Shown here in pieces: positions 17,754 to 26,972 of a stretch of 64,000 bases of DNA. The position numbers were made by a program, and so were the translations under genes. The notes under the pieces are model-generated. The model did no database searches, was not told the origin of the DNA, and saw only the letters and a program-made list of their open reading frames with translations. The stretch spans positions 1,984,001-2,048,000 of the forward strand of contig NZ_CP027665.1 in NCBI RefSeq assembly GCF_003008555.2, given 5' to 3'. Source of the stretch: Pukyongiella litopenaei. Its GTDB lineage: Bacteria; Pseudomonadota; Alphaproteobacteria; Rhodobacterales; Rhodobacteraceae. How positions within the stretch are numbered: position 1 is the first letter of the stretch; every line of letters starts with the position of its first letter.

Positions 17754-19450
17754 ACGACATGGCCATTCTCACGCTTGAAAACGTCTCGCAGAGCTACGGC
17801 GCCGGCACCGACGCCACCCATGTTCTCAGGGACATCAACCTCGATGTTCGGGAGGGTGAGTTCCTCGTCCTTCTGGGGTTCTCGGGCTCTGGCAAGACGA
17901 CGCTGATCAATCTGATGGCGGGGCTGGAACACCCCACCAGCGGCACCGTGACCTATCGGGGCCGGCCGGTTACCGAACCCGGCCCCGAACGCGGGGTGAT
18001 CTTTCAGAACTATTCACTGATGCCCTGGCTGACGGTCAACGGAAATGTCGGGCTGGCCGTCGACACCGTCTTTCCCGGCCTGAGCAGGGCGGAACGGGCC
18101 GCGAAAGTCGCCCGGTATGTGCGGATGGTGGGGCTGAGCCACGCCGCCACCCGTCGCCCGGGAGAGCTCTCGGGTGGGATGCGCCAACGGGTGAACGTGG
18201 CGCGCGCGCTGGCGATGAACCCGGAAATGCTGCTGCTGGACGAGCCGCTTTCGGCGCTGGACGCGCTGACGCGGGCCAACCTGGCCGACGAGATCGAACG
18301 CATCTGGGAGGCGGACCGGAAGACCTGCGTCCTGATCACCAATGACGTGGACGAGGCCATCATCCTTGCCGACCGGATCATCGCGCTGAACCCGGATGGC
18401 ACGCTGGGAGATGAATTCGAGGTCGACATCCCGCGCCCGCGCGACCGGATCGAAATGAACGCCAGCGACCGGTTCAAGGCGCTCCGGGCCGATGTCACCG
18501 GATACCTGATGGATGTAGGCATCGAGGCCAGGGTCGAAGGCACACGGCGTCTGCCGGACGTGACGCCGGTCCACAACCTGCCCGCGGCGGTCAGGGAGGC
18601 CCGGAAAGGGCTGATCGACAACCGGTTCCTCGATTTCTCGCAACTGCACAAGATCTACCCGACACCCGAAGGCCCGCTGACCGTGGTCGAGGATTTCGAC
18701 CTCAGGATCGACAGGGGCGAATTCATCTCGCTGATCGGCCATTCCGGATGTGGCAAATCGACCGTGCTGACCATGGCCGCCGGCCTGAACCCGATCTCGC
18801 GGGGCGCGATCAAGCTGGACGGCCGCCATGTGGAAGGTGCCGATCCCGAACGCGCCGTGGTGTTCCAGTCGCCGAACCTGTTCCCGTGGCTGAGCGCGCG
18901 GGAAAACTGCGCCATCGGGGTCGACAAGGTCTATCCCAACGCGTTGCGGTCCGAGCGTCAGGACGTGGTGGAATACTACCTGGAGCGCGTCGGACTGGCC
19001 GATGCGATGGACAAGCCCGCCTGCGAGATGTCGAACGGCATGCAGCAGCGGGTTGGCATCGCCCGCGCCTTTGCGCTGTCGCCCAAGCTGCTGTTGCTCG
19101 ATGAACCCTTTGGCATGCTCGACAGCCTGACGCGCTGGGAATTGCAGGAAGTTCTGATGGAGGTCTGGTCGCGCACCAAGGTGACCGCAATCTGCGTCAC
19201 CCATGACGTGGACGAGGCGATCCTCCTGGCCGACCGGGTGGTGATGATGACCAACGGCCCGCGGGCCACGATCGGCAGGATCACGAGCGTCGACCTGCCC
19301 CGCCCGCGCACGCGCAAGGCGCTGGCGCAGCATCCGGACTATTACGCCTACCGGCAAGAGGTGCTCGATTTCCTCGAGGAATACGAACACGGCAACGCGC
19401 CCGGAAAACCGACGCCGGCCCCGGCCCCCAAACCCATTGCAGCGGAGTGA
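17750..19450 (+). CDS. Nitrate ABC transporter, two ATPase domains fused in one protein
   Basis: 566-residue protein with two complete ABC ATPase domains. Domain 1 (about 1-265) has Walker A GFSGSGKTT, signature LSGGMRQR and Walker B LLLDEPLSALDA. Domain 2 (about 290-550) has Walker A GHSGCGKST, a signature-like MSNGMQQR and Walker B LLLDEPFGMLDS. The second signature has Asn in place of the first Gly, so the two composite ATP sites may be unequal. The GTG at 17750 overlaps the nrtB stop, and an ATG at 17759 is an alternative. In cyanobacteria NrtC and NrtD are separate and NrtC carries a NrtA-like tail; here both ATPases are joined and there is no such tail. Confidence 0.9.
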   Translation: MNDMAILTLENVSQSYGAGTDATHVLRDINLDVREGEFLVLLGFSGSGKTTLINLMAGLEHPTSGTVTYRGRPVTEPGPERGVIFQNYSLMPWLTVNGNVGLAVDTVFPGLSRAERAAKVARYVRMVGLSHAATRRPGELSGGMRQRVNVARALAMNPEMLLLDEPLSALDALTRANLADEIERIWEADRKTCVLITNDVDEAIILADRIIALNPDGTLGDEFEVDIPRPRDRIEMNASDRFKALRADVTGYLMDVGIEARVEGTRRLPDVTPVHNLPAAVREARKGLIDNRFLDFSQLHKIYPTPEGPLTVVEDFDLRIDRGEFISLIGHSGCGKSTVLTMAAGLNPISRGAIKLDGRHVEGADPERAVVFQSPNLFPWLSARENCAIGVDKVYPNALRSERQDVVEYYLERVGLADAMDKPACEMSNGMQQRVGIARAFALSPKLLLLDEPFGMLDSLTRWELQEVLMEVWSRTKVTAICVTHDVDEAILLADRVVMMTNGPRATIGRITSVDLPRPRTRKALAQHPDYYAYRQEVLDFLEEYEHGNAPGKPTPAPAPKPIAAE

Positions 19451-19454
19451 CCCC

Positions 19455-21887
19455 ATGACCCAGAAACTTGTGATCATCGGGGCGGGCATGGCCTCGGGCC
19501 GGGTGATCGAAACGCTCGTCGATACCGACCCCGGCGCCTATGACATCACGTTGTTCAACGCGGAACCGCGCGGCAACTACAACCGCATCATGCTGTCGCC
19601 GGTGCTGTCCGGGGAAAAGACCTATGAGGAAATCGTCACCCATGACGATGACTGGTATGCACGGCATGACGTGACCTGCCGGTTCGGCGAGCATGTGATC
19701 GGCATCGACCGGGGCCGCAAGGTGGTTGTCGGTCAGAACGGCGAAGCGCCCTATGACAAGCTGATCGTCGCGACCGGTTCGGCCCCGTTCATCATCCCTG
19801 TTCCGGGCCGGGATCTGCCCGGCGTCATCACCTATCGCGATCTGGACGATACCAACGCGATGATCGACGCCGCGCGGCAGGGGGGAAAGGCGGTTGTCAT
19901 CGGCGGCGGGCTCCTGGGGCTCGAGGCCGCCGCCGGTCTGGCCGAACGCGGGATTAAGGTGACGGTGGTTCACCTGATGGGCCATCTCATGGAACGCCAG
20001 CTGGACGAAGCCGCGGGCTATCTCTTGCGCGGCGATCTGGAACGGCGCGGCATCACCATCCGCACAGGCGCCTCGACCAAGGCGATCCTCGGCGAGGACA
20101 GGGCCGAGGCGGTGCTGCTGGAGGACGGCGTGACGCTGGGCGCAGATCTTGTCGTCATGGCGGTGGGCATCCGGCCCGAAACCCGCCTCGCCACCGATGC
20201 GGGGCTGGCCGTGGCGCGGGGGATCGAGGTGGATGCGCATATGCAGACCTCGGACCCGGACATCTACGCCGTGGGCGAATGCGTCGAATATGACGGCCAT
20301 CTCTTTGGCCTCGTCGCGCCGCTATATGATCAGGCCGGGGTGCTGGCCCGGACGCTGACCGGCGCGCCCGATGCCTTTGTCGTCAGGGATATCGCCACCA
20401 AGCTCAAGGTCACCGGATGCGATCTGTTTTCCGCCGGGGATTTCGCCGACGGGCCCGGCCGGGAGGACATCGTGTTTCGCGACCCGGCCCGGGGCATCTA
20501 CAAGCGGCTGGTCATCGAAGGCGACCGGCTGGTCGGCGCGGTGATGTATGGCGACACCGCCGACGGCAACTGGTTCTTTGGCCTGATCAAGGACGGCACC
20601 GAGATCGACGAGATGCGCGACACGCTGATCTTTGGCCCCGCATATCAGGGGGGGACCCGGGCGGACCCTCTCTCAGCCGTTGCAGCCTTGCCGCGTGACG
20701 CGGAAATCTGCGGCTGCAACGGCATCTGCAAGGGCACCATCGTGGACGCGATCGAGGGCGGCGCCACTGACCTGGGGGCGATCCGGGCGCAGACCAGGGC
20801 CAGCGCCTCCTGCGGCACCTGCACCGGCCTGGTGGAACAGCTGCTGCAGATGACGATGGGCGAGGGTTTCGAAATGCCCGCGGCGCAGCCCATCTGCGGC
20901 TGTTGCGACCTCACCCACGAGGACGTGCGCCGGCTGATCAAGGCGCAGAAACTGAAATCGCAGGCCGCCGTCTGGCAGGAACTGGGCTGGAAGACTCCCA
21001 ACGGCTGCCATGTCTGCCGTCCGGCGGTGAATTTCTACCTGCTGGCCGATTGGCCGCTGGATTACCGCGACGACCCGCAGAGCCGTTTCGTCAACGAACG
21101 CAAACACGCCAACATCCAGAAGGACGGCACGTTTTCGGTGGTGCCGCGCATGTGGGGCGGCATCACCAACGCCGGCGAACTGCGCGCGATCGCGGATGCC
21201 GCCGACAAATACAACGTGCCAACGGTCAAGGTCACCGGCGGGCAGCGCATCGACCTGCTGGGGGTCAGGGGCGAGGATCTGCCCCATATCTGGGCCGATC
21301 TGAACAAGGCCGGGCTGGTTTCCGGCCATGCCTATTCCAAGGGTCTGCGCACGGTGAAAACCTGTGTCGGCACCGATCACTGCAGGTTCGGCACGCAGGA
21401 TTCCACCGGCCTCGGCATCAGGCTGGAACAGCTGCTCTGGGGGTCCTGGACCCCGCACAAGGTCAAGCTGGGCGTTTCGGGCTGCCCGCGCAACTGCGCC
21501 GAAGCGACCTGCAAGGATATCGGCATCATCTGCGTCGACAGCGGCTATCAGGTCGGCGTCGGTGGCGCGGCGGGCATGGACGTGAAGGAGACCGAACGCC
21601 TGATCGACGTTGCCACCGAAGCCGAGGCCATCGAGGTCACCGTGGCCTTTGTCCAGCTCTACCGCGAAAACGCCAGGTATCTCGACCGGCCCTACAAATG
21701 GCTGGGCAAGGTGGGGCTGGACTGGGTGAAAGAGCGCATCATGAATGCGGATGAACGCGCCCGGCTGATCGGGGCCTTCGAGCTGTCGCAATCCATCTAT
21801 CGCAAGGATCCCTGGGCCGAGCAGGCCCAAACCCGCGCGGCAAGCTATGCACCGCTGGCGGACCTGACACTGGAGGCAGCAGAATGA
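19455..21887 (+). CDS. nirB: Assimilatory nitrite reductase NAD(P)H large subunit
   Basis: 810-residue cytoplasmic siroheme enzyme that reduces nitrite to ammonium with NAD(P)H. The FAD domain starts at VIIGAGMASGRVIE, and the NAD(P)H motif is VIGGGLLGLEAAAGLAERG near residue 150. Two BFD-type [2Fe-2S] segments follow (ICGCNGICKG with CGTCTG, then ICGCCDL with CHVC). The C-terminal sulfite/nitrite reductase part carries the siroheme/4Fe-4S cysteines in TCVGTDHCRFG and SGCPRNCAEATCKD. The ATG at 19455, four bases after the ATPase stop, gives the expected MTQKLVIIG start. It overlaps nirD by four bases. Confidence 0.95.
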   Translation: MTQKLVIIGAGMASGRVIETLVDTDPGAYDITLFNAEPRGNYNRIMLSPVLSGEKTYEEIVTHDDDWYARHDVTCRFGEHVIGIDRGRKVVVGQNGEAPYDKLIVATGSAPFIIPVPGRDLPGVITYRDLDDTNAMIDAARQGGKAVVIGGGLLGLEAAAGLAERGIKVTVVHLMGHLMERQLDEAAGYLLRGDLERRGITIRTGASTKAILGEDRAEAVLLEDGVTLGADLVVMAVGIRPETRLATDAGLAVARGIEVDAHMQTSDPDIYAVGECVEYDGHLFGLVAPLYDQAGVLARTLTGAPDAFVVRDIATKLKVTGCDLFSAGDFADGPGREDIVFRDPARGIYKRLVIEGDRLVGAVMYGDTADGNWFFGLIKDGTEIDEMRDTLIFGPAYQGGTRADPLSAVAALPRDAEICGCNGICKGTIVDAIEGGATDLGAIRAQTRASASCGTCTGLVEQLLQMTMGEGFEMPAAQPICGCCDLTHEDVRRLIKAQKLKSQAAVWQELGWKTPNGCHVCRPAVNFYLLADWPLDYRDDPQSRFVNERKHANIQKDGTFSVVPRMWGGITNAGELRAIADAADKYNVPTVKVTGGQRIDLLGVRGEDLPHIWADLNKAGLVSGHAYSKGLRTVKTCVGTDHCRFGTQDSTGLGIRLEQLLWGSWTPHKVKLGVSGCPRNCAEATCKDIGIICVDSGYQVGVGGAAGMDVKETERLIDVATEAEAIEVTVAFVQLYRENARYLDRPYKWLGKVGLDWVKERIMNADERARLIGAFELSQSIYRKDPWAEQAQTRAASYAPLADLTLEAAE

Positions 21888-22213
21888 GCTGGATCGACAT
21901 CGGCCACATCGACGACATCCCCCTGCGCGGCGCACGGGTGGTCAAGACTCCGGTCGGCTGCGTGGCGCTGTTCCGCACGGCGGAGACCGAGATCTTTGCC
22001 GCGTCCAACACCTGCCCGCACAAGGGCGGGCCGCTGGCCGACGGGATCGTGCATGGGCAATCGGTGACCTGCCCGCTGCACAACTGGGTCTTTGATCTCA
22101 ATACCGGCGCGGCACGGGGCGAGGATGGCCGCATCGCAACCTATCCGCTGCGATTGACCGGCGGCCGCATCCTGCTGGATGGCGACGCGGTCGGCAAGAG
22201 ATGCGCCGCATGA
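21884..22213 (+). CDS. nirD: Nitrite reductase small subunit, Rieske-like
   Basis: 109-residue small subunit of NADH-dependent nitrite reductase. It keeps the Rieske [2Fe-2S] ligand pattern: NTCPHKGGPLADG followed by CPLHNWVFDLNTG, so unlike many NirD proteins the Cys-His pairs are present. It overlaps nirB by four bases and nasA by 4 to 13 bases depending on the nasA start, so the three are translationally coupled. Confidence 0.94.
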   Translation: MSWIDIGHIDDIPLRGARVVKTPVGCVALFRTAETEIFAASNTCPHKGGPLADGIVHGQSVTCPLHNWVFDLNTGAARGEDGRIATYPLRLTGGRILLDGDAVGKRCAA

Positions 22214-24843
22214 TGGACGGTTCGGGCCTGCCGGAAACACGGTCGACCTGCCCCTATTGCGGCGTCGGGTGCGGGGTCCTGTTGCGCCCCGATGGCCGCG
22301 GCGGGCTGGACGTGCGCGGCGATCCCGACCATCCGGCGAATTTCGGACGGCTCTGTTCCAAGGGTGCGGCACTGGCCGAAACCGTCGGGCAGGCGCACCG
22401 TCTTCTGGCGCCGCGGGTTGACGGCAGGCAGACCGATTGGGACACGGCGCTGCAACAGGTGGCGGACCGGTTTTCCGCCACCATCGGCCGGCACGGCCCC
22501 GACAGCGTGGCCTTCTACGTTTCTGGCCAGCTGCTGACCGAGGACTATTATGTCGCCAACAAGCTGATGAAAGGCTTCATCGGTTCGGCCAATATCGACA
22601 CGAATTCCCGGCTTTGCATGGCCTCCAGCGTGGCGGGGCACAAACGCGCCTTTGGCGCCGACACCGTGCCCGGCACCTATGAGGATATCGACGAGGCCGA
22701 TCTGGTGGTGCTGGTCGGCTCCAATCTCGCGTGGTGCCACCCGGTGCTGTATCAGCGCCTTCTGTCGGCGCGGAAATCCCGCGGCACGCGGATCGTCGTG
22801 ATCGACCCGCGCCGCACGGCAAGCTGTGACGGGGCGGACATGCACCTGGCCTTGCAGCCGGGCAGCGATGTGGCGCTGTTCAACCGGCTGCTCGGGACCA
22901 TCCATGAACGCGGCGCCGCTGACGCCGGTTTCCTGTCCCACACGGACGGCTATGACGATGCGGTCGCGGCGGCGCTGGCCGACGATGCCGCGGTCACCGG
23001 CCTGTCCAGCCGGCAGATCGAGGCGTTCTGCGCCCTGTGGATACGAACCGAAAAGGTGGTGACGATCTATTCGCAGGGCGTGAACCAGTCCACATCCGGC
23101 ACCGACAAGGTCAACGCCATTCTCAATTGCCACCTTGCCACCGGCCGGATCGGCAGGCCGGGAATGGGGCCGCTGTCGGTCACCGGCCAGCCCAACGCCA
23201 TGGGCGGGCGCGAGGTCGGCGGGCTGGCCAATACGCTGGCCTGTCACCTCGACCTGGAAAATCCCGATCATCGCGGCGCGGTGCGCACCTTCTGGGATGC
23301 GCCGCGGATGCCCGATGCGCCGGGCCTGAAGGCGGTGGACATGTTCCGCGCGGTTGGCGACGGCCGGATCAAGGCGCTCTGGATCATCCACACGAACCCG
23401 GCTGTCACGATGCCCGAGGCGGACGCGGTGCGAGATGCCATCGCGGGGTGCGAGTTCACCGTGGTCAGCGACATCAGCGCCACGACCGACACCGCGCGGC
23501 TGGCCGATGTGCTGCTGCCCGCCACCGCCTGGGGCGAAAAGGACGGCACCGTCACCAATTCCGACCGCACGATCAGCCGCCAGCGCGCTGTTCTCGCCGC
23601 CCCCGGCGCCGCCCGTCCCGATTGGGCGATCCTGGCCGAGGTCGGGCGGCGCATGGGCCATGACCGGGCGTTCGACTATGACAGCCCCGCCGAGATCTTT
23701 CGCGAACACGCGGCGCTGTCGCGCATCGCGGGTCAGTTCGGACGGGATTTCGACATCTCGGGGTTCGCCGATCTGGACGACCGCGCCTATGCCGGGCTGG
23801 CCCCGGTCCGCTGGCCCGTGACCCGAACGCGCGCGGGCGGGCGTTTCTTTGCCGACGGCCGGTTCTTCCATGCAGGCGGAAACGCCCGTATCGTCCCGGT
23901 CACCTGCCGTCCGCCGGCGGCGAAGACCGGGCCGCGCTACCCGTTTCGTCTCAATACCGGGCGGCTGCGCGACCAGTGGCATACGATGACACGCACGGCG
24001 CTCAGCCCCCGCCTGTCGGCCCATCTGCCCGAGCCCTTCATCGACCTGCATCCCGACGACGCCCAATCCCTGGGTATCCATGCGGCCGATCTCGTGCAGG
24101 TGCAAAACCGGCATGGCCAGGCCATCCTGCGCGCCCGGATCACCGATGCGGTCCAGCCCGGCCAGGTCTTTGCGCCGATGCACTGGACCGGCGAAACCGC
24201 CCCCTCGGCCCGGATCGATGCGCTGGTGGCGGCCATGACCGACCCGGTCTCGGGCCAGCCGGAAAGCAAGGCCAGCGTGGTGGCGCTGACCCGTTTTGAC
24301 GCGGCCTGGTATGGCTTTGCCGTATCACGCGACGCGATGTTGCCGAACGCGGATTACTGGGCCATGGCACGCACCGAACATGGGTATCGGGCCGAGCTGG
24401 CAGGCCGGGATCCCCGCGCGGACTGGGAGGCCGAGGCCCGGCGCCTGTTCCGGTCCCCCGGTTCCAGCGCCGTGTCGATCAGCGATGCCGGGCGCGGCGT
24501 GGCCCGGGTGGCGCTCTACATGGGGCGAGCGTTGATCGGCGCGCTGTTCGTCGCCCCCCGTCCCGTTGCGGTGATGCGCGACTATCTGGTGACCTTGCCG
24601 GGGCAGGCGGCAGAGGGCATCCTGCTGGGCCGCCCGGCGGCGGACGTGCCGAACCCCGGCCCGGTTCTGTGTTCCTGCCTGGGGGTGGGGGTGAACACCA
24701 TTGTCGAGGCCGTGGAAACCCGGGGCCTGGTATCGGTCGAAGCCATCGGCGAGGCCTTGGGCGCGGGCACGAATTGCGGGTCCTGCCGCTCGGAGATCGC
24801 GGCGATCCTGCGCGGGTTGACCGCCCCGGAGGCAGCGCAATGA
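22201..24843 (+). CDS. nasA: Assimilatory nitrate reductase catalytic subunit
   Basis: 880-residue molybdopterin oxidoreductase reducing nitrate to nitrite in the cytoplasm. The N-terminal 4Fe-4S site reads TCPYCGVGCGVLL with a fourth Cys in GRLCSKGAAL. Next come the molybdopterin-guanine-dinucleotide domains, with GQPNAMGGREVGGLAN typical of NasA/NarB, and a C-terminal MGD-binding domain (LNTGRLRDQWHTMTRT). The last 50 residues form a BFD-type [2Fe-2S] domain (CSCLGVGVNTI and CGSCRSEI) for electron entry. The ATG at 22201 and the ATG at 22210 are both possible starts. No signal peptide is present. It is the last gene of the operon. Confidence 0.94.
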   Translation: MRRMMDGSGLPETRSTCPYCGVGCGVLLRPDGRGGLDVRGDPDHPANFGRLCSKGAALAETVGQAHRLLAPRVDGRQTDWDTALQQVADRFSATIGRHGPDSVAFYVSGQLLTEDYYVANKLMKGFIGSANIDTNSRLCMASSVAGHKRAFGADTVPGTYEDIDEADLVVLVGSNLAWCHPVLYQRLLSARKSRGTRIVVIDPRRTASCDGADMHLALQPGSDVALFNRLLGTIHERGAADAGFLSHTDGYDDAVAAALADDAAVTGLSSRQIEAFCALWIRTEKVVTIYSQGVNQSTSGTDKVNAILNCHLATGRIGRPGMGPLSVTGQPNAMGGREVGGLANTLACHLDLENPDHRGAVRTFWDAPRMPDAPGLKAVDMFRAVGDGRIKALWIIHTNPAVTMPEADAVRDAIAGCEFTVVSDISATTDTARLADVLLPATAWGEKDGTVTNSDRTISRQRAVLAAPGAARPDWAILAEVGRRMGHDRAFDYDSPAEIFREHAALSRIAGQFGRDFDISGFADLDDRAYAGLAPVRWPVTRTRAGGRFFADGRFFHAGGNARIVPVTCRPPAAKTGPRYPFRLNTGRLRDQWHTMTRTALSPRLSAHLPEPFIDLHPDDAQSLGIHAADLVQVQNRHGQAILRARITDAVQPGQVFAPMHWTGETAPSARIDALVAAMTDPVSGQPESKASVVALTRFDAAWYGFAVSRDAMLPNADYWAMARTEHGYRAELAGRDPRADWEAEARRLFRSPGSSAVSISDAGRGVARVALYMGRALIGALFVAPRPVAVMRDYLVTLPGQAAEGILLGRPAADVPNPGPVLCSCLGVGVNTIVEAVETRGLVSVEAIGEALGAGTNCGSCRSEIAAILRGLTAPEAAQ

Positions 24844-25062
24844 GCCTCGGGGATCATTTGCGGACCCGCGGATACAGAGCGGATCGGTCCCGATCCCGAA
24901 CCGACCGGAGACCCGTGTCGCCAAACGCCAGAGCGGGAACGGCGCACTCTGACGACAAGGCCAACGCCCTGCCCAATGACGCCCGCGGGCCGGCCACGGC
25001 ATTGATCCGGCTCGATTGCGCAAATCGGGGGCTGAGCGGGCGTCCCCTTGCCCTCGGCAGAC

Positions 25063-26103
25063 CTAGCCCACCAGAGCGCGGCCATGCAGATGGTGCTGTT
25101 CGGCCAGTTTCCGGCCCATCCTGCCCTTTTGCAACGATCGCGCCGCTTCGAGGACTTTGCCCTGCTCAGCGAGGTCGGGGAACAGCGTCAGGATTTCCGC
25201 ACGCGCCGCGGGGCCGACGGCCTTCATTGCTTCGGGGCCGGTGAACAGGGATTCGGTTTCCGCACCGTCCGAGACGACAATCTCATGCTGGTTGAGCAGG
25301 AAGTGGAAATACTCGATTTCGGTGACATCGGTGGCGGGGTCGATGCCGCCCATTGCAAGCAACTGCCTGGCGGCGACCAGAACCTCGATCGTGCCGAACA
25401 TGTTTCGCGCGATCTTTGACCGCACCAGGATGCGATGCTGCGGCGAGACCAGCAGATCGCGGGTCGGGGTCCCCTTGCCCAAAGCGCCGGCACGAATGCG
25501 GATCGGGCGCAGTTTCGGATTGCGCGCGAGCATTGCCGCCGTCACCCGTTTCGAACCGATCCAGAGAATGGGCTTTGCGCCGTGATCCTTGGTCAGGACC
25601 ATGTCACCAACTGCAAGCGTCTCGACGGGAACTTCTCCGGCGGGGGTCGCGATCAGCGTACCGGCGGCAAAACAGACCAGAGAGGTGTCCAGATCCCCAC
25701 CCAGTGGCGGAGGGTCCGTGCCTTCAAGTTCGGGTTCGCCCCTGTTGAAATCGACCGTTGACACATGTTCGGACAGATAGGCCGAAGACTTTTCATAGGG
25801 CGCGGTCGAAAAGATGAAAAGCTCACCCCCGTCACGAACGATCACATAGTAATTGCCCTCGTCATCCAGAAAATGGCCTTCGTAATTTCCGATCTTGTCT
25901 CCACCGACCTTGTAGATCGTGTCGGGGTCGTTGCCGAACAGCCCTTCGCCATCCAGCGTAAAGAACGTGTCACCCTCGTCGCGGTCCTCGATGCCGCCGG
26001 TTTCCGGACGCCCCACCGATGTATAGTCCCACTGGTTGTCCAGCCCCCGCTTGTCATACTCAAGGAACGATTTGTTGAGAGCGGCGGTGAGAAAGTCGGC
26101 CAC
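25063..26103 (-). CDS. Hint-domain protein (Hedgehog/intein-type), possibly 5' disrupted
   Basis: 346-residue protein. The C-terminal Hint_2-type domain begins at C144 in VCFAAGTLIATPAGEVPVE, followed by the GDMVLTKDHG loop and the LVSPQHRILVRS motif. The N-terminal 140 residues are acidic and Gly-rich, with no recognised domain. The only starts are a GTG at 26103 without a good ribosome site; the frame stays open further upstream into the IS21 remnant, so the original N-terminus may have been lost to that insertion. Function is unknown. Such proteins in Rhodobacteraceae are often extracellular (known association, not shown here). A related protein is at 61217-62374. Confidence 0.8.
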   Translation of the reverse strand: MADFLTAALNKSFLEYDKRGLDNQWDYTSVGRPETGGIEDRDEGDTFFTLDGEGLFGNDPDTIYKVGGDKIGNYEGHFLDDEGNYYVIVRDGGELFIFSTAPYEKSSAYLSEHVSTVDFNRGEPELEGTDPPPLGGDLDTSLVCFAAGTLIATPAGEVPVETLAVGDMVLTKDHGAKPILWIGSKRVTAAMLARNPKLRPIRIRAGALGKGTPTRDLLVSPQHRILVRSKIARNMFGTIEVLVAARQLLAMGGIDPATDVTEIEYFHFLLNQHEIVVSDGAETESLFTGPEAMKAVGPAARAEILTLFPDLAEQGKVLEAARSLQKGRMGRKLAEQHHLHGRALVG

Positions 26104-26122
26104 GGTAGCGGCGGGATGAGCC

Positions 26123-26834
26123 TGCTGCAGGCGGCGTAAAAGTCGTCCACCTTTGCCCTTGCTGGTTTAAAGGAGGGAAGGCGGGAGGATCTTCACCGTG
26201 GATTTGTATCGCAAGGTTCATCTGGCCTGTGCCGAGGGTATGAGCCAGCGAGAAGCGGCCCGGCATTTCGGGATATCTCGTGACAGCGTACGGATGGTCT
26301 TGGCGATTTCGATTCCACCCGATTACCAGCGGTCGGCGCCGATCCGGCGTCCGAAGCTGGTTGGGTTCACCGGGAACATCGATCAATGGCTGTCTGAGGA
26401 TCGGGAGCAACCACGCAAGCAGCGACATACAGCCAAACGGATCTTCGAACGGCTGCGCGGCGAGCTCGGTTTGGCGGGCGGATACACCATCATTAAGGAC
26501 TATCTGCGGGAGCACGGCCGGCATGAACACGTCCAGGTCCTTCGGCTGTTCGAAAGCTACGAGATGGAAGAAGTCCATGCGGCAATCCGGGCCGCCCTTC
26601 AGATGGGCACGATCAGCTTCGACGCCGTGAAACACCGGGTGCTGTGCCGGATCGAACGTCGACCTCCGAGGCTCGATCTCGATGTCTATCCCTACCTGCC
26701 AATGGCGAAGGTGGCGACGACATCTCCGGCCAGCTACCTGTGCCTGACCGCCGGCGCCTCGATATGACTGAGACGCAGCAGAAGCGGCGAAGATTTTGCG
26801 TTGTTACTGAAATTAGGAGATAACTTCGCCCGAC
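26123..26834 (+). mobile_element. Degenerate, internally deleted IS21-family element
   Basis: The interval holds an istA gene missing its catalytic core and, directly after it, a start-like ATGACTGAGACG followed by 18 codons and a stop that may be all that is left of istB. The upstream GGCGGCGTAAAAGTCGTCC resembles the leading region of IS21 elements. I could not identify matching terminal inverted repeats, so both boundaries are approximate. Confidence 0.6.
26198..26767 (+). pseudogene. istA transposase remnant with in-frame core deletion (IS21 family)
   Basis: 189-residue remnant. Residues 1-112 match the IstA N-terminus, with the helix-turn-helix GMSQREAARHFGISRDSV and the TAKRIFERLRGELG and YTIIKDYLREH segments. 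Residue 113 onward jumps to the IstA C-terminus (VQVLRLFESYE, FDAVKHRVLCRIERRPPRL, LDVYPYLP). About 300 residues with the DDE catalytic triad are missing, yet the frame is kept across the junction near REHGR/HEHVQ. It could still bind element ends but cannot transpose. Domain assignment is from memory of the family. Confidence 0.85.
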
Positions 26835-26858
26835 GCATTGAAAAATATGGAGAAATCC

Positions 26859-26935
26859 TGGTAGCGGAGGAGGGACTTGAACCCCCGACACGCGGATTAT
26901 GATTCCGCTGCTCTAACCAACTGAGCTACTCCGCC
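26859..26935 (-). tRNA. tRNA-Met (CAU), elongator type
   Basis: Complete cloverleaf on the minus strand. The acceptor GGCGGAG pairs with CTCCGCT, the D-loop has AGCTCAGTTGGT, and the anticodon stem GCGGA/TCCGC encloses ATCATAA with anticodon CAT (26899-26901). The T-arm is GGGGGTTCAAGTCCCTC. The CCA end is encoded (26859-26861). The paired first acceptor base argues against initiator tRNA, and the stem sequences do not look like the lysidine-type tRNA-Ile2. It lies 37 bases downstream of the hemE stop on the same strand. Confidence 0.93.
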
Positions 26936-26972
26936 ACAGGTTCGCGCGTCCTAGGCCAGCGCGGGCGGTGCG

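Noticed and set aside
24840-25244. Frame beginning ATGAGCCTCGGG directly after nasA, examined as a cobA/cysG gene
   Set aside because: The translation is Arg/Pro-rich, has no methyltransferase motif and runs into the Hint gene on the other strand.
26859-26935. CAU tRNA considered as initiator tRNA or lysidine-type tRNA-Ile2
   Set aside because: The first acceptor base is paired, unlike initiator tRNA, and the stem sequences match elongator tRNA-Met better.
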